Assembly: GCA_001730015.1 (NCBI GenBank)
Contig: MDLA01000126.1
Span: 238,829 to 302,828 of the forward strand
Length of the DNA: 64,000 nucleotides
Direction: 5' to 3'
Source of the DNA: Chromatiales bacterium (ex Bugula neritina AB1)
GTDB lineage: Bacteria > Pseudomonadota > Gammaproteobacteria > Granulosicoccales > Granulosicoccaceae
A program made the translations under genes and the position numbers. A model generated the notes under the pieces. It ran no database searches, was not told the origin of the DNA, and saw nothing but the letters and a program-made list of their open reading frames with translations. Each line of letters opens with the position of its first letter. The first letter of the stretch is position 1. Shown here piece by piece: positions 1-9,635 of the stretch.

Positions 1-115
1 CGGAGCAAACTTCAACCGACAGGTCTTTGCCGATCGTTGATCGGGTAGAGAAGGCATTTCCACAACTGCAGGAAACATTTATTTCATTGTATTTGGGGTG
101 GATATCAGCTTTCAT
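1..115 (-). CDS. rpmE: 50S ribosomal protein L31, N-terminal part (cut by window edge)
   Basis: The first 38 residues of ribosomal protein L31 read leftward off the window edge, beginning [20 protein letters not shown]31 binds the large ribosomal subunit near the inter-subunit bridge. Cysteines at positions 16, 18 and 37 are visible, so this is the zinc-binding (C+) form; the fourth expected cysteine lies beyond the edge. The start is the ATG whose complement is at 113-115, the normal L31 start. Its ribosome-binding site is weak. The gene is only incomplete because the window ends. Confidence 0.95.
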   Translation of the reverse strand, partial: MKADIHPKYNEINVSCSCGNAFSTRSTIGKDLSVEVCS

Positions 116-230
116 CACGAAATCCCTTGGATTTTCTTAAACAGGCGTATGGGTAACGCCTGAAATTCAATAGTCAGCCCGCCAGTCTAGACCAAAATTG
201 TTGCGGGTACAAGCGAATGACGGTAGCTCC

Positions 231-416
231 TCAGCCGTTTTCCTGAATTGCGTCCACATTGCTCAACTCTCCGTCAGCAGTTGCGGTTACAGTGAGCAGA
301 ATCGGGGAACAGCATACCTGGCAGTCTTCTGTGTATTGCTGGTGTTCAACAGAGCAGTCAATCAGCAGACCGATTGTCTCTCCGCAGTAAGGGCAGCTGA
401 TGTCATGTTCGTCCAT
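231..416 (-). CDS. CPXCG-motif cysteine-rich small protein
   Basis: A 61-residue protein with two cysteine pairs, CPYC at residues 8-11 and CQVC at 32-35, plus cysteines at 21 and 36. This fits the CPXCG cysteine-rich family, small probable zinc-ribbon proteins of unknown role common in gammaproteobacteria. It is full length for the family and has no signal peptide, so it is probably cytosolic. It lies 32 bp downstream of hemW on the same strand and may be the last gene of that transcript. Family assignment is good; function is unknown. Confidence 0.85.
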   Translation of the reverse strand: MDEHDISCPYCGETIGLLIDCSVEHQQYTEDCQVCCSPILLTVTATADGELSNVDAIQENG

Positions 417-448
417 GGTGCAATACTATCCAGTTTCAATGCCATTAA

Positions 449-1678
449 TCATGCGGAATGATCGGAATTTATAATCGGAATAACCCTGGTTTCCTTTGTT
501 GCATAGCTGTTGTCTGCAGCATCCGGCAAAAATTTTTCCAGTACGGAATCGAGGTAGCGCAGACCGTTGTCGGTGGGCGCCACTGAAAAAGGCGTGCGTG
601 TCAGCAGGCCGTCTGTCTCGAGCGTATCGATAGTGGCTTTGAGTGGGTCTATGTCCTCGCCTGTGCGCGACAAAAAATCGGCGGTTTGGAAGCCGTCGTT
701 CAGGCGCAGGGCATTCATCATGAATTCAAGTCTTGTGTCGTCAAGGCCCAGTTCGCGTTGCCCCTGAATACGGTCCGGCGTGTCTGCTGTTCGCATATAG
801 TCTGCCGGTTGCTTGCGCTTACTGTGCCTGACAATTGAATTGTGTGCGGGAAAAGTCAGTTTCGAATGGGCACCGGCGCCAATTCCCAGGTAGTCACCAA
901 ACAACCAGTAATTGAGGTTGTGCTGACACTGCCTGTTATCCCGGGCGTAGGCGGAAACCTCATATTGCCGATAGCCTGCGTCAGCCAGTAGTTGCTTGCC
1001 TTGTTGCTGGATATCCCAAAGTGTTTCCTCCCCCGGAAGTTCGGGCGGTCTGGCTGCGAACAGCGTGTTTGGCTCGAGGGTGAGCTGGTAGTAGCTGATG
1101 TGGCTTGGGGCTAATTCGAGTGCTGCGTTGATGTCGTCGCAGGCGTGTCTGGCTGTCTGACCGGGCAAACCGTGCATTAGATCCAGATTGAAGTTTTCAA
1201 AGCCGGCCTGCCTGGCACTGACCACCGCATTTGCAGCATCATCGGAAGAATGAATCCTGCCGAGTGCTTGCAGGTGTATCGGGTTAAAGCTCTGCACGCC
1301 TATTGAAAGTCGATTGACACCGGCTTGCTGGTAAGCGCTAAACCGGTCTTGATTAATCGCCCCGGGATTTGCTTCGAGGGTAATTTCAGCATTTGGCTCC
1401 AATTTTACAATAGACCGGATTCTGCTCATCAGAAATTCCATTCCTGCAGCGGACATCAGGCTGGGGGTGCCGCCGCCGAAAAATACTGAGCCGACCGACC
1501 GGCCCCATATATCAGGCGCATGCAGTTCCAGGTCGGCAACCACTGCATTCAAATACTGCTGTTCAGGGATTTCATTCCTGACGGTGTGTGAGTTGAAATC
1601 GCAGTAGGGGCACTTTTTTATGCACCATGGAAAATGCACATATAAAGACAGTGGTGGATATTCAGTGAATTGGCGCAT
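449..1678 (-). CDS. hemW: Radical SAM heme chaperone HemW
   Basis: A 409-residue cytosolic radical SAM protein. The cluster motif CIKKCPYC (C19, C23, C26) would hold a 4Fe-4S centre, and a GGGTPS motif at about residues 68-73 contributes to SAM binding. The next residue after the third cysteine is Asp, as in HemW; true HemN coproporphyrinogen dehydrogenases have a longer N-terminus. The family binds heme and passes it to respiratory enzymes. The ATG follows the rdgB stop by 10 bp, which supports an operon rph-rdgB-hemW, the common gammaproteobacterial order. Older annotation would call it oxygen-independent coproporphyrinogen oxidase. Confidence 0.93.
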   Translation of the reverse strand: MRQFTEYPPLSLYVHFPWCIKKCPYCDFNSHTVRNEIPEQQYLNAVVADLELHAPDIWGRSVGSVFFGGGTPSLMSAAGMEFLMSRIRSIVKLEPNAEITLEANPGAINQDRFSAYQQAGVNRLSIGVQSFNPIHLQALGRIHSSDDAANAVVSARQAGFENFNLDLMHGLPGQTARHACDDINAALELAPSHISYYQLTLEPNTLFAARPPELPGEETLWDIQQQGKQLLADAGYRQYEVSAYARDNRQCQHNLNYWLFGDYLGIGAGAHSKLTFPAHNSIVRHSKRKQPADYMRTADTPDRIQGQRELGLDDTRLEFMMNALRLNDGFQTADFLSRTGEDIDPLKATIDTLETDGLLTRTPFSVAPTDNGLRYLDSVLEKFLPDAADNSYATKETRVIPIINSDHSA

Positions 1679-1688
1679 GACAAACGTT

Positions 1689-2312
1689 CTAGTGTAATTT
1701 CGCCAGTCGTTCGGATAATTCCTGTAGCGCCAGTGCGCGATGACTAATCTGACGCTTGCGCGATTTACCCATCTGCGCGGCTGTCATTTTTTCCCCGGGG
1801 CAGTAGAACACCGGGTCATAGCCAAAGCCATCAGTGCCTTGGCGCTCATCGAGAATCCGGCCACGCCAGTAACCGGTTGCAATGACGGGCAATGGATCTG
1901 CCGGATGCTGCAAATAGGCGAGTACGCAGACAAAGTAAGCGTCACGAGCCTGTGAGGGCAGTGGTTGCAGCTCACTCAGTAGTTTGTCGATGTTCTCGTC
2001 ATCTGTAGGTTTTTTGTCGCTATCCGGGGTGCCAGCGTAACGCGCAGAGTAAATGCCCGGTTGGCCATTGAGTGCCGGAACAACCAGGCCGGAGTCATCT
2101 GCCATTGCCGGTAGTCCGGTTGCGGCGCTTGCGTGACGGGCTTTGATCAGCGCATTTTCCAGAAAAGTGATTCCGGTTTCAGCAACGTCGCTGACGTTGT
2201 ATTCAGACTGGGCAATCAGCCTGATACGGTGTTGTGTGAGCGTATTGGACAGCTCAGCCAGTTTGCCGGCATTGCCGCTTGCCAATACGCATGTTGTTGC
2301 CTCAGGCGGCAT
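1689..2312 (-). CDS. rdgB: Non-canonical purine NTP pyrophosphatase (RdgB/HAM1)
   Basis: Hydrolyses dITP, ITP and XTP to monophosphates, keeping deaminated purines out of DNA and RNA. The substrate motif SGNAGK near the N-terminus and the DDSGL acidic loop (about residues 70-74) are both present, as is the GIYSARYAG segment. I chose the start at MPPEATTC (207 residues, normal for the family), which overlaps the rph stop by 11 bp. An upstream in-frame ATG at 2333 would add seven residues and lie deeper inside rph. The overlap implies translational coupling with rph. Confidence 0.92.
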   Translation of the reverse strand: MPPEATTCVLASGNAGKLAELSNTLTQHRIRLIAQSEYNVSDVAETGITFLENALIKARHASAATGLPAMADDSGLVVPALNGQPGIYSARYAGTPDSDKKPTDDENIDKLLSELQPLPSQARDAYFVCVLAYLQHPADPLPVIATGYWRGRILDERQGTDGFGYDPVFYCPGEKMTAAQMGKSRKRQISHRALALQELSERLAKLH

Positions 2313-3021
2313 TAAGAGCCTCGTTCTGCACAACGATTATTTCTGAAATCCCTTTGCGCGCCAGCGCCAACATAGAGCTGAGTTCGTCTTCTCTGAACGC
2401 ATGCCCCTCTGCAGTGCCTTGCAATTCTATGTATCCACCCGCTTCGTTCATCACCACATTCATGTCTGTTTCGGCGTTGGAATCTTCAGCGTAATCGAGA
2501 TCAAGCACTGGTTCACCATTGTAGATTCCAACCGATATCGCCGCGACATTGCCGTGCAATGGATTTTTTTTAATACTTTTACTCGCCATAAGTTTGCTTA
2601 CGGCATCGCGCAGCGCGACATACGCGCCACTGATTGACGCCGTGCGGGTACCACCGTCAGCCTGAATAACATCGCAGTCGATGGTTACTGTCTTTTCACC
2701 GAGTGCTTCGAGATCAATAACCGCCCGCAGCGAACGACCGATCAGACGTTGTATTTCCATGCTGCGCCCGGACTGCTTCCCTGAGGTAACTTCGCGACGT
2801 GAGCGGGTATTGGTGGCGCGTGGCAGCATTGCGTATTCCGCAGTAACCCATCCGGAGCCCTTTCCTTTCAGGAACGGCGGCACCCGGTCTTCAATACTTG
2901 CCGTGCATATCACCTTGGTCTCTCCAAATTCAACCAGCACCGAGCCTTCTGCATGACGGGTGAAATGTCGAGTAAATTGAACGGTGCGTAGTTGATCGTT
3001 TGCACGCTTGCTGGGGCGCAT
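2302..3021 (-). CDS. rph: Ribonuclease PH
   Basis: A 239-residue phosphorolytic 3'-5' exoribonuclease that trims tRNA 3' ends; full length for the family. Diagnostic segments include the start [12 protein letters not shown], the [20 protein letters not shown] stretch of the active site and a C-terminal GTAEGHAF motif. It appears intact, without the frameshift known from E. coli K-12. An AAGGA sequence precedes the ATG. It is the first gene of the minus-strand rph-rdgB-hemW group and is divergent from yicC at 3189, the usual gammaproteobacterial arrangement. Confidence 0.96.
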   Translation of the reverse strand: MRPSKRANDQLRTVQFTRHFTRHAEGSVLVEFGETKVICTASIEDRVPPFLKGKGSGWVTAEYAMLPRATNTRSRREVTSGKQSGRSMEIQRLIGRSLRAVIDLEALGEKTVTIDCDVIQADGGTRTASISGAYVALRDAVSKLMASKSIKKNPLHGNVAAISVGIYNGEPVLDLDYAEDSNAETDMNVVMNEAGGYIELQGTAEGHAFREDELSSMLALARKGISEIIVVQNEALNAA

Positions 3022-3188
3022 TGAGGGTCCTTCTGTTATGAGTACTTGTTGCGATTATTCTGGCGGTGCAACATTGGCAGAGCATATCGCTGTATGCCCT
3101 GACGTTGGTGGGCCGCCATGATACAGTGAGCGGGATATATGGGCACTTATAAATTACTATAGCGGGTTATCCCGTCGGAGTTGTATTA

Positions 3189-4055
3189 ATGTTGAAAAGC
3201 ATGACGGCCTACAGTCGGCAAGAGGTTGTAACCGATGCGGGTAGTTTCGTCTGGGAGATGCGTTCGGTTAATCACCGCTATCTCGATATCTCGCTGCGGC
3301 TGCCGGAAGACTTCCGCGCTATAGAGGCGCAGGTGAGAGAGAAGCTTACTCGCAAGCTGAGCCGTGGCAAAGTTGAGGCATCGTTGCGTTTTAGGCCATC
3401 GGGCGCAATTGCCGGCCAGATAACTGTCAATGAAGTACTGGCGCAGCAACTGATTGATGCGGCACTGGCAGTGCAGAAATTAACCGGCACAGAGAACAGC
3501 CCTCCGGCAATGGAAGTGCTGCGCTGGCCCGGAGTGGTTGGTCAGGCGGAAACCGACCACGGACCGCTGCAACAGCAGGCGATGAGCTTGCTCGAAACAT
3601 TGATTGAAGACTACCTCGCTACCAGAGGTCGAGAAGGCGATAAGACCGCTGAAATGTTGAAAGAGCGCTGTGATGAAATAGAAAAAATAGTAGCCCGGGT
3701 TCGGTTGTTGCGGCCGCAGGCACTGGAACGTCAACGGAAAAAGCTGATCGGTCGAATTGAAAGCCTTGAGGTTGAACACGATAACAGCCGTCTGGAACAG
3801 GAACTTGTTTTCGTCGCGCAAAAGCTTGATGTTGATGAAGAACTCGATCGATTAACAGCCCATCTGAGTGAATTGCGCGATATTCTGCAGCGAGACGAGC
3901 CGGTCGGGCGTCGGCTTGACTTTCTAGTGCAGGAGTTTAACCGTGAAGCAAACACATTAGGTTCTAAATCGGCGGACTCAGATACCACTAGTCTGGCGGT
4001 AGACCTGAAGGTGCTGATAGAGCAAATGCGAGAGCAGATTCAGAATATTGAATAG
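3189..4055 (+). CDS. yicC: YicC-family endoribonuclease
   Basis: A 288-residue protein starting MLKSMTAYSRQE with the RSVNHRYLDI segment at about 26-35 and the conserved C-terminal run EFNREANTLGSKS. YicC proteins are cytosolic endoribonucleases; in E. coli YicC promotes decay of the sRNA RyhB. The start is supported by GGAG eight bases upstream (within 3177-3188). It is divergent from rph with 167 bp between. Its stop lies inside the start region of the next gene (8-bp overlap). Confidence 0.93.
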   Translation: MLKSMTAYSRQEVVTDAGSFVWEMRSVNHRYLDISLRLPEDFRAIEAQVREKLTRKLSRGKVEASLRFRPSGAIAGQITVNEVLAQQLIDAALAVQKLTGTENSPPAMEVLRWPGVVGQAETDHGPLQQQAMSLLETLIEDYLATRGREGDKTAEMLKERCDEIEKIVARVRLLRPQALERQRKKLIGRIESLEVEHDNSRLEQELVFVAQKLDVDEELDRLTAHLSELRDILQRDEPVGRRLDFLVQEFNREANTLGSKSADSDTTSLAVDLKVLIEQMREQIQNIE

Positions 4056-4632
4056 CTCTGAACATAGGCCGGCAAATAGAATCGGGCAGAGCAACCGCAA
4101 GTCTGCCCGTGAAGAAACAGCCCATAGAGATACTGCCGATAGAGAAAAGGCGATTGGAAAAGCACCGGGTAGCACACTCGCGAGCGGTAAGTCGACCGCT
4201 CAATCCGCAGTGGAAGTTACCGCGCAGCCGGGTGTTGCATCACGGCCTAAAAAAAACCCGATCCACTCACTGGTAACCACACTGCCGGTTATCATGTTGC
4301 TGGCGGGGCTGGGGTTTTATTTTATAAACGAGCGCAAGCAGGTTGAAGGTGAACTGCTTTTTTCGCAGACGGTTGAATTCAGTGGCAGCTATTCCGGCTT
4401 GAGCAAGCAGAGTGACAGCGTAAATGCGCAGCGGCTGCTCTGGGTTGAAACCGGTGGGCGATTGCGTGGCACAAGAATTAACTATACGCAGTTCCGGAAG
4501 CTCTCGAATATAGCGGACAAGGCACTGGTTACCGTCTGGGCCGCTCCTCGTGTTGAGGGTTCTGCCACCTTGTGGGTCGTTAAACTGGTATCGGGTAGTA
4601 AGGTATTGCTGGATGAAGCTAGTGGCCGATAA
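4048..4632 (+). CDS. Single-span membrane protein of unknown function
   Basis: A 194-residue protein starting from TTG at 4048, overlapping the yicC stop in an ATTGAATAG arrangement that suggests translational coupling. Residues 1-75 are charged, polar and probably disordered. One membrane helix (SLVTTLPVIMLLAGLGFYF) is followed by a roughly 100-residue domain with predicted beta character. The positive-inside rule puts the disordered part in the cytoplasm. I do not recognise the family. The coding frame is convincing from its length and domain pattern; the exact start is less sure because no ATG occurs before the membrane segment. Confidence 0.7.
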   Translation: MNSSEHRPANRIGQSNRKSAREETAHRDTADREKAIGKAPGSTLASGKSTAQSAVEVTAQPGVASRPKKNPIHSLVTTLPVIMLLAGLGFYFINERKQVEGELLFSQTVEFSGSYSGLSKQSDSVNAQRLLWVETGGRLRGTRINYTQFRKLSNIADKALVTVWAAPRVEGSATLWVVKLVSGSKVLLDEASGR

Positions 4633-4666
4633 CACAGCACCGTAGTTTTTATAACCAGGCCATAGA

Positions 4667-5641
4667 CTATGCAACGCCTTCCTGGCGGTACAGCAACCAC
4701 TGGTAGGCAATAAAAACACAAACGAAAAACAACCCTTCGAAGCGATTGATCCGGCCGCTTGCCTTCCGCCAGCCTACACAGAAAACAAAAAGGCAGATTG
4801 TCAGGGCAACGTGCATCAGGGCGTCGCGTTGCAGCACTGCCACCGCTACTTCACCCGGAGCCAGTAGCGCGACTACGCCCAGGACAGAGAGTGCGTTAAA
4901 CAGGTTTGAGCCGACAACATTTCCTATGGCCAGATCGAACTCACGCCGCACCACACAGGCAATGGTTGCTGCAAGCTCCGGCAAACTGGTGCCAACCGCA
5001 ATAATCGATAGACCGATCATCAGTTCACTGACGTTTGCGGCGCGTGCAATTTCGACTGCGCCCCAGACCAGAGTCTTTGAGCTGACCAGCAATACAACGA
5101 GTGCAACCGTAGTAATAATTATAGATTGAGTGGTGTCGCTGCGGGTGTCTACGCGCTCTTCAGTTTCTTCGCCCATCACATCGTCCGGTTGAGATTTTCC
5201 TTGCCAGACCAGCCATCCGAGACAGATGAAAAGTGTTGTCATCAGAGCGACTCCATCAAACCTTGAAAGCATCAGGTCATAGAGTAGCGCTGTTGAGAAA
5301 AGTACCACGCACAGTAAAAGAGGAATCTCGCGTCGCAATACGGTTGAAGAGACCGGCATGGGTTTAAAAACACTGGCAACACCAAGTATCAGCGCAATAT
5401 TGGCGATATTAGAGCCAATTGCATTGCCGACGGCGATATCTGAATTATCGCTGGTAGCAGACATGACAGCGATCAGTATTTCAGGCGCTGAAGTGCCGAA
5501 GCTGACGATAGTCAGCCCGATCAACAGGGGCGAAACACCGTAGTGGTAGGCGATTGAACTGGCGCCATCGACAAACTTGTCGGCGCTCAATGCCAGTAGT
5601 GCAAGGCTGACGACGATCGCAAAAACCGGTAGTATCAACAT
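4667..5641 (-). CDS. yrbG: Calcium/sodium antiporter of the CaCA family (YrbG-like)
   Basis: A 324-residue inner-membrane exchanger with about ten helices in two inverted halves. Each half carries an alpha-repeat: GTSAPEILIAV followed by GNAIGSNIANI, and GTSLPELAATIACV followed by GNVVGSNLFN. The glutamates in GTSxPE bind the cation. Full length for prokaryotic K+-dependent or independent Na+/Ca2+ exchangers. It converges on the 4048 gene with 34 bp between them, too little for much regulation. The specific ion is not readable from sequence. The start is the ATG at 5641; the upstream 130 bp separates it from the kinase gene. Confidence 0.9.
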   Translation of the reverse strand: MLILPVFAIVVSLALLALSADKFVDGASSIAYHYGVSPLLIGLTIVSFGTSAPEILIAVMSATSDNSDIAVGNAIGSNIANIALILGVASVFKPMPVSSTVLRREIPLLLCVVLFSTALLYDLMLSRFDGVALMTTLFICLGWLVWQGKSQPDDVMGEETEERVDTRSDTTQSIIITTVALVVLLVSSKTLVWGAVEIARAANVSELMIGLSIIAVGTSLPELAATIACVVRREFDLAIGNVVGSNLFNALSVLGVVALLAPGEVAVAVLQRDALMHVALTICLFVFCVGWRKASGRINRFEGLFFVCVFIAYQWLLYRQEGVA

Positions 5642-5770
5642 GTGTTAATAACTTTGAATTATAATGGCTGACTGGTTTTCAGTTGTTGGGCCACCTGGGG
5701 CCGGTAACCAAAGGCTGCTTTGCAGAATATATAGTTGAATAATACCGCTTCAGTGGAGCACGGGATGAAC

Positions 5771-7171
5771 TCAGGCAACTTCGTCATCTATAGCACGGCG
5801 GCGGAATGCCAGTGTGACAGCAAGACCTGGATGATTGTTCTGAAGGTGCAGCTCTGCGCGGTGCATTCTGGCGACCGCTTGTACCAGACTCAGTCCCAGG
5901 CCGTTACCCGGAGATTTGCGTTCATTCTCGAGCCGCACAAAACGCTGTAGCACTCGTTCGCGTTCATGCCGAGGAATGCCCGGGCCGTTGTCTGTTACTG
6001 TTACTGAAAAAGCCTCGTCATTTCCCGACACATAGAGCCCGACAATTCCCCTGACTCGAGTATATTTTATCGCATTGTCAAGCAGGTTGGTGATTGCCTG
6101 AGCCAGTAGATGGCGGTTGCCATGGAATATCGGGTTCGAGTGAATGCGCTCCTCGAAGGAGATTTCTGCATCTTCAGATACGGCGCTGTACAGCTCGGCC
6201 AGTTCTGCCGCTAACTCGCCCATGTATACGTCCTGCCACTCGGTTTTATCCAGACCTGCTTCGAGCCTTGCAATGCTGAGCATGGCGTTGAAGGTATGGA
6301 TCATGCCGTCAGCTTCGCCGATTGATGATTCTATGGTTGCCCGGTACTCGTCGTCGGTACGGTCTTCAAGCAACGTTACTTCAAGTCGGTTTCGCAAGCG
6401 TGTCAGCGGGCTGCGAAGATCGTGGGCCACGTTGTTGGTAACCTGCTGCATGCTGATCATCAGATCTTCAATTCGGGTGAGCATCTGGTTGATCTTAACG
6501 GCGATAGCGTCGAACTCATCGCGTCGTTCGGTTACCGGGATTCGTCTGGAAAAAGCACCGCTCATGATTTCGCCAGCGGTTTTGTTTACCGAGGCAATAC
6601 GTTTAAGTACGCTGAGGCTCATCCAGATACCGCCGAGTACGGCGAAAATCAGTGTGATGATTGTTGCTCCGACCACTAGAGCAAAGGTGTAGTCAAGCAA
6701 CGCTTTTTCATCGCTGATCTCGTGTCCGATGGTTAGTTTCAGGCCATTGGAAAATTGTGTTTGCGCTACTCGAACCGGCAACACGCTACGCGGGCTGTCG
6801 TTCGGCAGGTCAACGACTTCGCCCATCGGTTTGGTGCTGTGTGTACGAACCGACTTTATCCGCAGTGGCCACTCCTGCTCGGCGCCTTCGGTTATTTCAC
6901 TGCCTTCACTTTCAAGGTAGTAGAAGCGGCCGTAGGTATCTACCTGGTTGCGTTGCTGAATAGCATCGAGCAGCTCAGTTAATGCGCCGGATTTGTATAA
7001 GTTAACCAGAAAATCAGTTTCCAGGCGCAATCGTGCATCGACCTGGGATTCTATTTCCTCTCTCAGAGACCAGTAGATAAAACCAAGCGTAACGGCGGAA
7101 AACAGGCTGAACAGAGCAGCATAAATAATGGTCAGGCGAAATGCCGTCGTGCTGAATAGCTGGATATTCAT
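5771..7171 (-). CDS. Sensor histidine kinase (HAMP-HisKA-HATPase)
   Basis: A 466-residue inner-membrane kinase. Membrane helices lie at about 14-34 and 163-184 with a roughly 125-residue periplasmic sensor between. HAMP follows, then the phospho-acceptor box NNVAHDLRSPLTR (H250), then an ATPase domain with the N box NLLDNAIKYT, G1 DNGPGIP and G2 GNGLGLSLV. It belongs with the QseC/PhoQ-like kinases that pair with OmpR-type regulators. Its partner is the regulator at 7272-7946, 100 bp upstream on the same strand. The signal is unknown. Confidence 0.93.
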   Translation of the reverse strand: MNIQLFSTTAFRLTIIYAALFSLFSAVTLGFIYWSLREEIESQVDARLRLETDFLVNLYKSGALTELLDAIQQRNQVDTYGRFYYLESEGSEITEGAEQEWPLRIKSVRTHSTKPMGEVVDLPNDSPRSVLPVRVAQTQFSNGLKLTIGHEISDEKALLDYTFALVVGATIITLIFAVLGGIWMSLSVLKRIASVNKTAGEIMSGAFSRRIPVTERRDEFDAIAVKINQMLTRIEDLMISMQQVTNNVAHDLRSPLTRLRNRLEVTLLEDRTDDEYRATIESSIGEADGMIHTFNAMLSIARLEAGLDKTEWQDVYMGELAAELAELYSAVSEDAEISFEERIHSNPIFHGNRHLLAQAITNLLDNAIKYTRVRGIVGLYVSGNDEAFSVTVTDNGPGIPRHERERVLQRFVRLENERKSPGNGLGLSLVQAVARMHRAELHLQNNHPGLAVTLAFRRRAIDDEVA

Positions 7172-7201
7172 CGGGGCTGCTGCTTGACGTCCGAAGGCAG
7201 A

Positions 7202-7221
7202 ACGGCCCGCATGCGGGCCGT
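7202..7221. repeat. Perfect 20-bp palindrome between regulator and kinase genes
   Basis: ACGGCCCGCA followed directly by its complement TGCGGGCCGT. It sits in the 100-bp gap between the response regulator and the kinase. As RNA it would form a very GC-rich hairpin. No T-run follows on the minus strand, so a classical intrinsic terminator is unlikely. A pause site, RNase target or stabiliser setting the regulator:kinase ratio is possible, as is a protein-binding site. Confidence 0.6.
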
Positions 7222-7271
7222 ATGGAGTAACTCTAGAGGTTGCAGCAAATTAAACGCGCTGCCAGTGCAAT

Positions 7272-7946
7272 TTAGCCTTCAACCAGTTTATATCCTGCGC
7301 CACGCACGGTATGAAGCAGGGGTTGTTCAAAGTCTTTGTCTATTTTGCTGCGCAGACGGCTGATCTGCACGTCGATTACATTAGTCTGCGGATCAAAGTG
7401 ATAGTCCCACACGTTTTCCAGCAGCATGCTGCGCGTGACCACCTGGCCTGCGTGGCGCATTAAATATTCAAGCAGACGAAATTCGCGAGGTTGCAGATTT
7501 ATGTTGTCGCCAGCGCGGGTTACCTTGTGCTTTAGCAGATCCAGTGTGAGATCGGCTACTCGCAGGGTGGTTACTGCATTTTCAGGTTGCGCTCTGCGTG
7601 ACAGTGCTTGCAGGCGTGCGTGCAATTCCGATAAGGAATACGGCTTGGTGAGGTAGTCGTCCCCGCCGGCACGCAAACCCGTAACGCGTTCATCGACATC
7701 GTCGAGCGCGCTCAGAATTAACACTGGCGTGTTGTCTCCACCGCGTCGCAGGTCTTCGATCATCGAGATGCCATCTTTTCGAGGCATCATCCGGTCTATA
7801 ACCATTGCATCGTAAGCATTGGTTTTGGCGTAGCTGAGACCGGATTCACCGTCATCAGCGTGGTCTACTGCATGGCCTATCTCATTCAAACCCTTGACGA
7901 GATAGCCGGCAGCCTCCATATCATCTTCAACTAGTAGTATGCGCAT
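7272..7946 (-). CDS. OmpR-family response regulator
   Basis: A 224-residue DNA-binding regulator. The receiver (about 1-115) has acidic residues at EDD 7-9, phospho-acceptor D51 in VIDRMMP and the conserved lysine in LTKPYS. The C-terminal winged helix (about 128-222) has the typical LQPREFRLLEYLMRHAG and VDVQISRLRSKI-like segments. It is transcribed first, with the kinase at 5771-7171 downstream, and is divergent from the HtrA protease gene at 8132, which suggests an envelope-stress or cation signal. That link is inference only. Confidence 0.94.
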   Translation of the reverse strand: MRILLVEDDMEAAGYLVKGLNEIGHAVDHADDGESGLSYAKTNAYDAMVIDRMMPRKDGISMIEDLRRGGDNTPVLILSALDDVDERVTGLRAGGDDYLTKPYSLSELHARLQALSRRAQPENAVTTLRVADLTLDLLKHKVTRAGDNINLQPREFRLLEYLMRHAGQVVTRSMLLENVWDYHFDPQTNVIDVQISRLRSKIDKDFEQPLLHTVRGAGYKLVEG

Positions 7947-8131
7947 GTGTATAAGCTCGTACTGAAGCGGTGCTTCGGCGCTTGTCTGCGCCGTCTAAGC
8001 CCGTGATTAACTGAATGCGGCGGAGATCCAAAAAGTTGACCTCCAAATCGCGTTCGCTATATTCAAGTTGTTTAAGCTATTAAATAGCTGCAACTTTGTC
8101 CCTTTTGTATACCCCGAAGCAGGAGTCTGAA

Positions 8132-9619
8132 ATGACTGTGAGTTTCAAAGTCCCGGAGAGTAGGGTGCAATCATCCCACATTGTGGCCCCGTCTGCCATG
8201 GTCAGACGTGTCTTCAGGCGTCTGATTGTAAAGGTTTACATTTGCTTGTTTTTAACTGGAATTACGGTAATTAGTCCGGTTAAAGCGATTGATTTACCTG
8301 ATTTTAAGGGATTGGTGGCCGCAAATGGCAAGGCAGTGGTCAAAGTGACTGTTTCAGCGCGCTCCGAGAGCCCGGCTGGGTCCAATAGATTGCCAAATTT
8401 TAATGAAGATGAAATGCCGGAATTTCTGCGTCGATTTTTTGAAGAGATGCCGGACCTGCCACAAGCGCCGCGAGGAAATGAGTCGGCTGGCTTCGGCTCA
8501 GGTTTTGTTTTGTCTGAAGATGGTTACATTGTGACCAACGCGCATGTGGTTAGAAATGCCGAAAGCATTCAGGTCGGTCTGCCTGACCGTCGTGAGTTCG
8601 ATGCCGAGCTGATCGGTGCCGATGATCGTACAGATGTTGCTGTGCTGAAAGTAGAGGCAACGGGCCTGCCGACGTTAACACTAGGAAATTCCGATAAGCT
8701 GAAAGTGGGTCAGTGGGTGCTGGCAATCGGCTCGCCATTTGGTTTCGAGTACACAGCAACTCAAGGAATAGCGTCTGCACTGACGCGCAGCCTGCCAAAT
8801 GAAAATTACGTACCGTTTATACAAACTGATGTCGCGGTTAATCCCGGAAACTCGGGCGGTCCTCTGTTTGATCTGGATGGCAACGTTATCGGAGTCAACT
8901 CCCAGATCTATTCGCGCTCCGGTGGCTATATGGGGCTGTCGTTTGCGATTCCGATTAATCTGGTGCAAAGCGTAGTCCGCCAGCTGAAAACCAAAGGCTA
9001 TGTTAGTCGTGGCTGGCTCGGTGTTGTAATACAGGACGTAGATCAGGCCCTGGCAGATTCGTTCGGCCTGGATAAGCCAGCCGGAGCACTGGTAGCGCAG
9101 GTTACTGAAGGAAGTCCGGCCGCTGAAGCCGGTATTCAGGCCGGAGATGTCATTCTTGAGTTTAATGGAAACGAGTTAGCTAACTCGTCGGCATTGCCGC
9201 CAATGGTCGGTAATACTGAAGTCGGGCAAACAGCAGATATAGAAGTACTGCGTAAACGAACCTCAATGACACTGCAAGTCACGATCAAAGAGCTGGATGA
9301 GGGCAGACCGGCAGGTACAACCGGAGAAAAAGAGAGCAACGAGAATTTGCTGGGTATGACAGTAACGCCGATGTCGCTGGAAAAACTTAAAGAGCTGGGT
9401 TTGACGAATGGTGTAAAGGTGGCCTCTGTCGATTCAGGTGGAATAGCGAGTAGCGCCGGTATAAGTTCTGGCGACGTGATTATTTCGTTTAACCAGTCAG
9501 ACGTGACATCGGTCAGTCAGCTGGCAGCGCTAATCAAGAGTGCAGGCAGCGGGCAATCCGTTGCTGTGCTCGTATCGCGCAATAAGAACCCGTTGTTTCT
9601 CGCACTGGCGATGCCTTGA
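8132..9619 (+). CDS. degP: Periplasmic HtrA/Deg serine protease with two PDZ domains
   Basis: A Do-family protease/chaperone of 495 residues. The catalytic triad is H138 (TNAHVV), D168 (DRTDVAVLK) and S241 (NPGNSGGPL), followed by two PDZ domains. A hydrophobic segment near residues 33-51 ending in PVKA is the export signal; it is set back from the N-terminus by an unusually long polar leader. I chose ATG 8132 because AGGAG lies eight bases upstream; a TTG at 8096 would add 12 residues. Paralogous to the protease at 36364. Divergent from the two-component genes, which may control it. DegP versus DegQ/MucD cannot be settled here. Confidence 0.92.
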   Translation: MTVSFKVPESRVQSSHIVAPSAMVRRVFRRLIVKVYICLFLTGITVISPVKAIDLPDFKGLVAANGKAVVKVTVSARSESPAGSNRLPNFNEDEMPEFLRRFFEEMPDLPQAPRGNESAGFGSGFVLSEDGYIVTNAHVVRNAESIQVGLPDRREFDAELIGADDRTDVAVLKVEATGLPTLTLGNSDKLKVGQWVLAIGSPFGFEYTATQGIASALTRSLPNENYVPFIQTDVAVNPGNSGGPLFDLDGNVIGVNSQIYSRSGGYMGLSFAIPINLVQSVVRQLKTKGYVSRGWLGVVIQDVDQALADSFGLDKPAGALVAQVTEGSPAAEAGIQAGDVILEFNGNELANSSALPPMVGNTEVGQTADIEVLRKRTSMTLQVTIKELDEGRPAGTTGEKESNENLLGMTVTPMSLEKLKELGLTNGVKVASVDSGGIASSAGISSGDVIISFNQSDVTSVSQLAALIKSAGSGQSVAVLVSRNKNPLFLALAMP

Positions 9620-9635
9620 GTAACACAGCACTGAG

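Noticed and set aside
4746..5129. Plus-strand 127-codon frame opposite the antiporter
   Set aside because: It mirrors the coding frame of the antiporter, which has clear CaCA repeats.
8550..8968. Minus-strand frames within the HtrA gene
   Set aside because: Shadows of a strongly conserved protease; no start signals.
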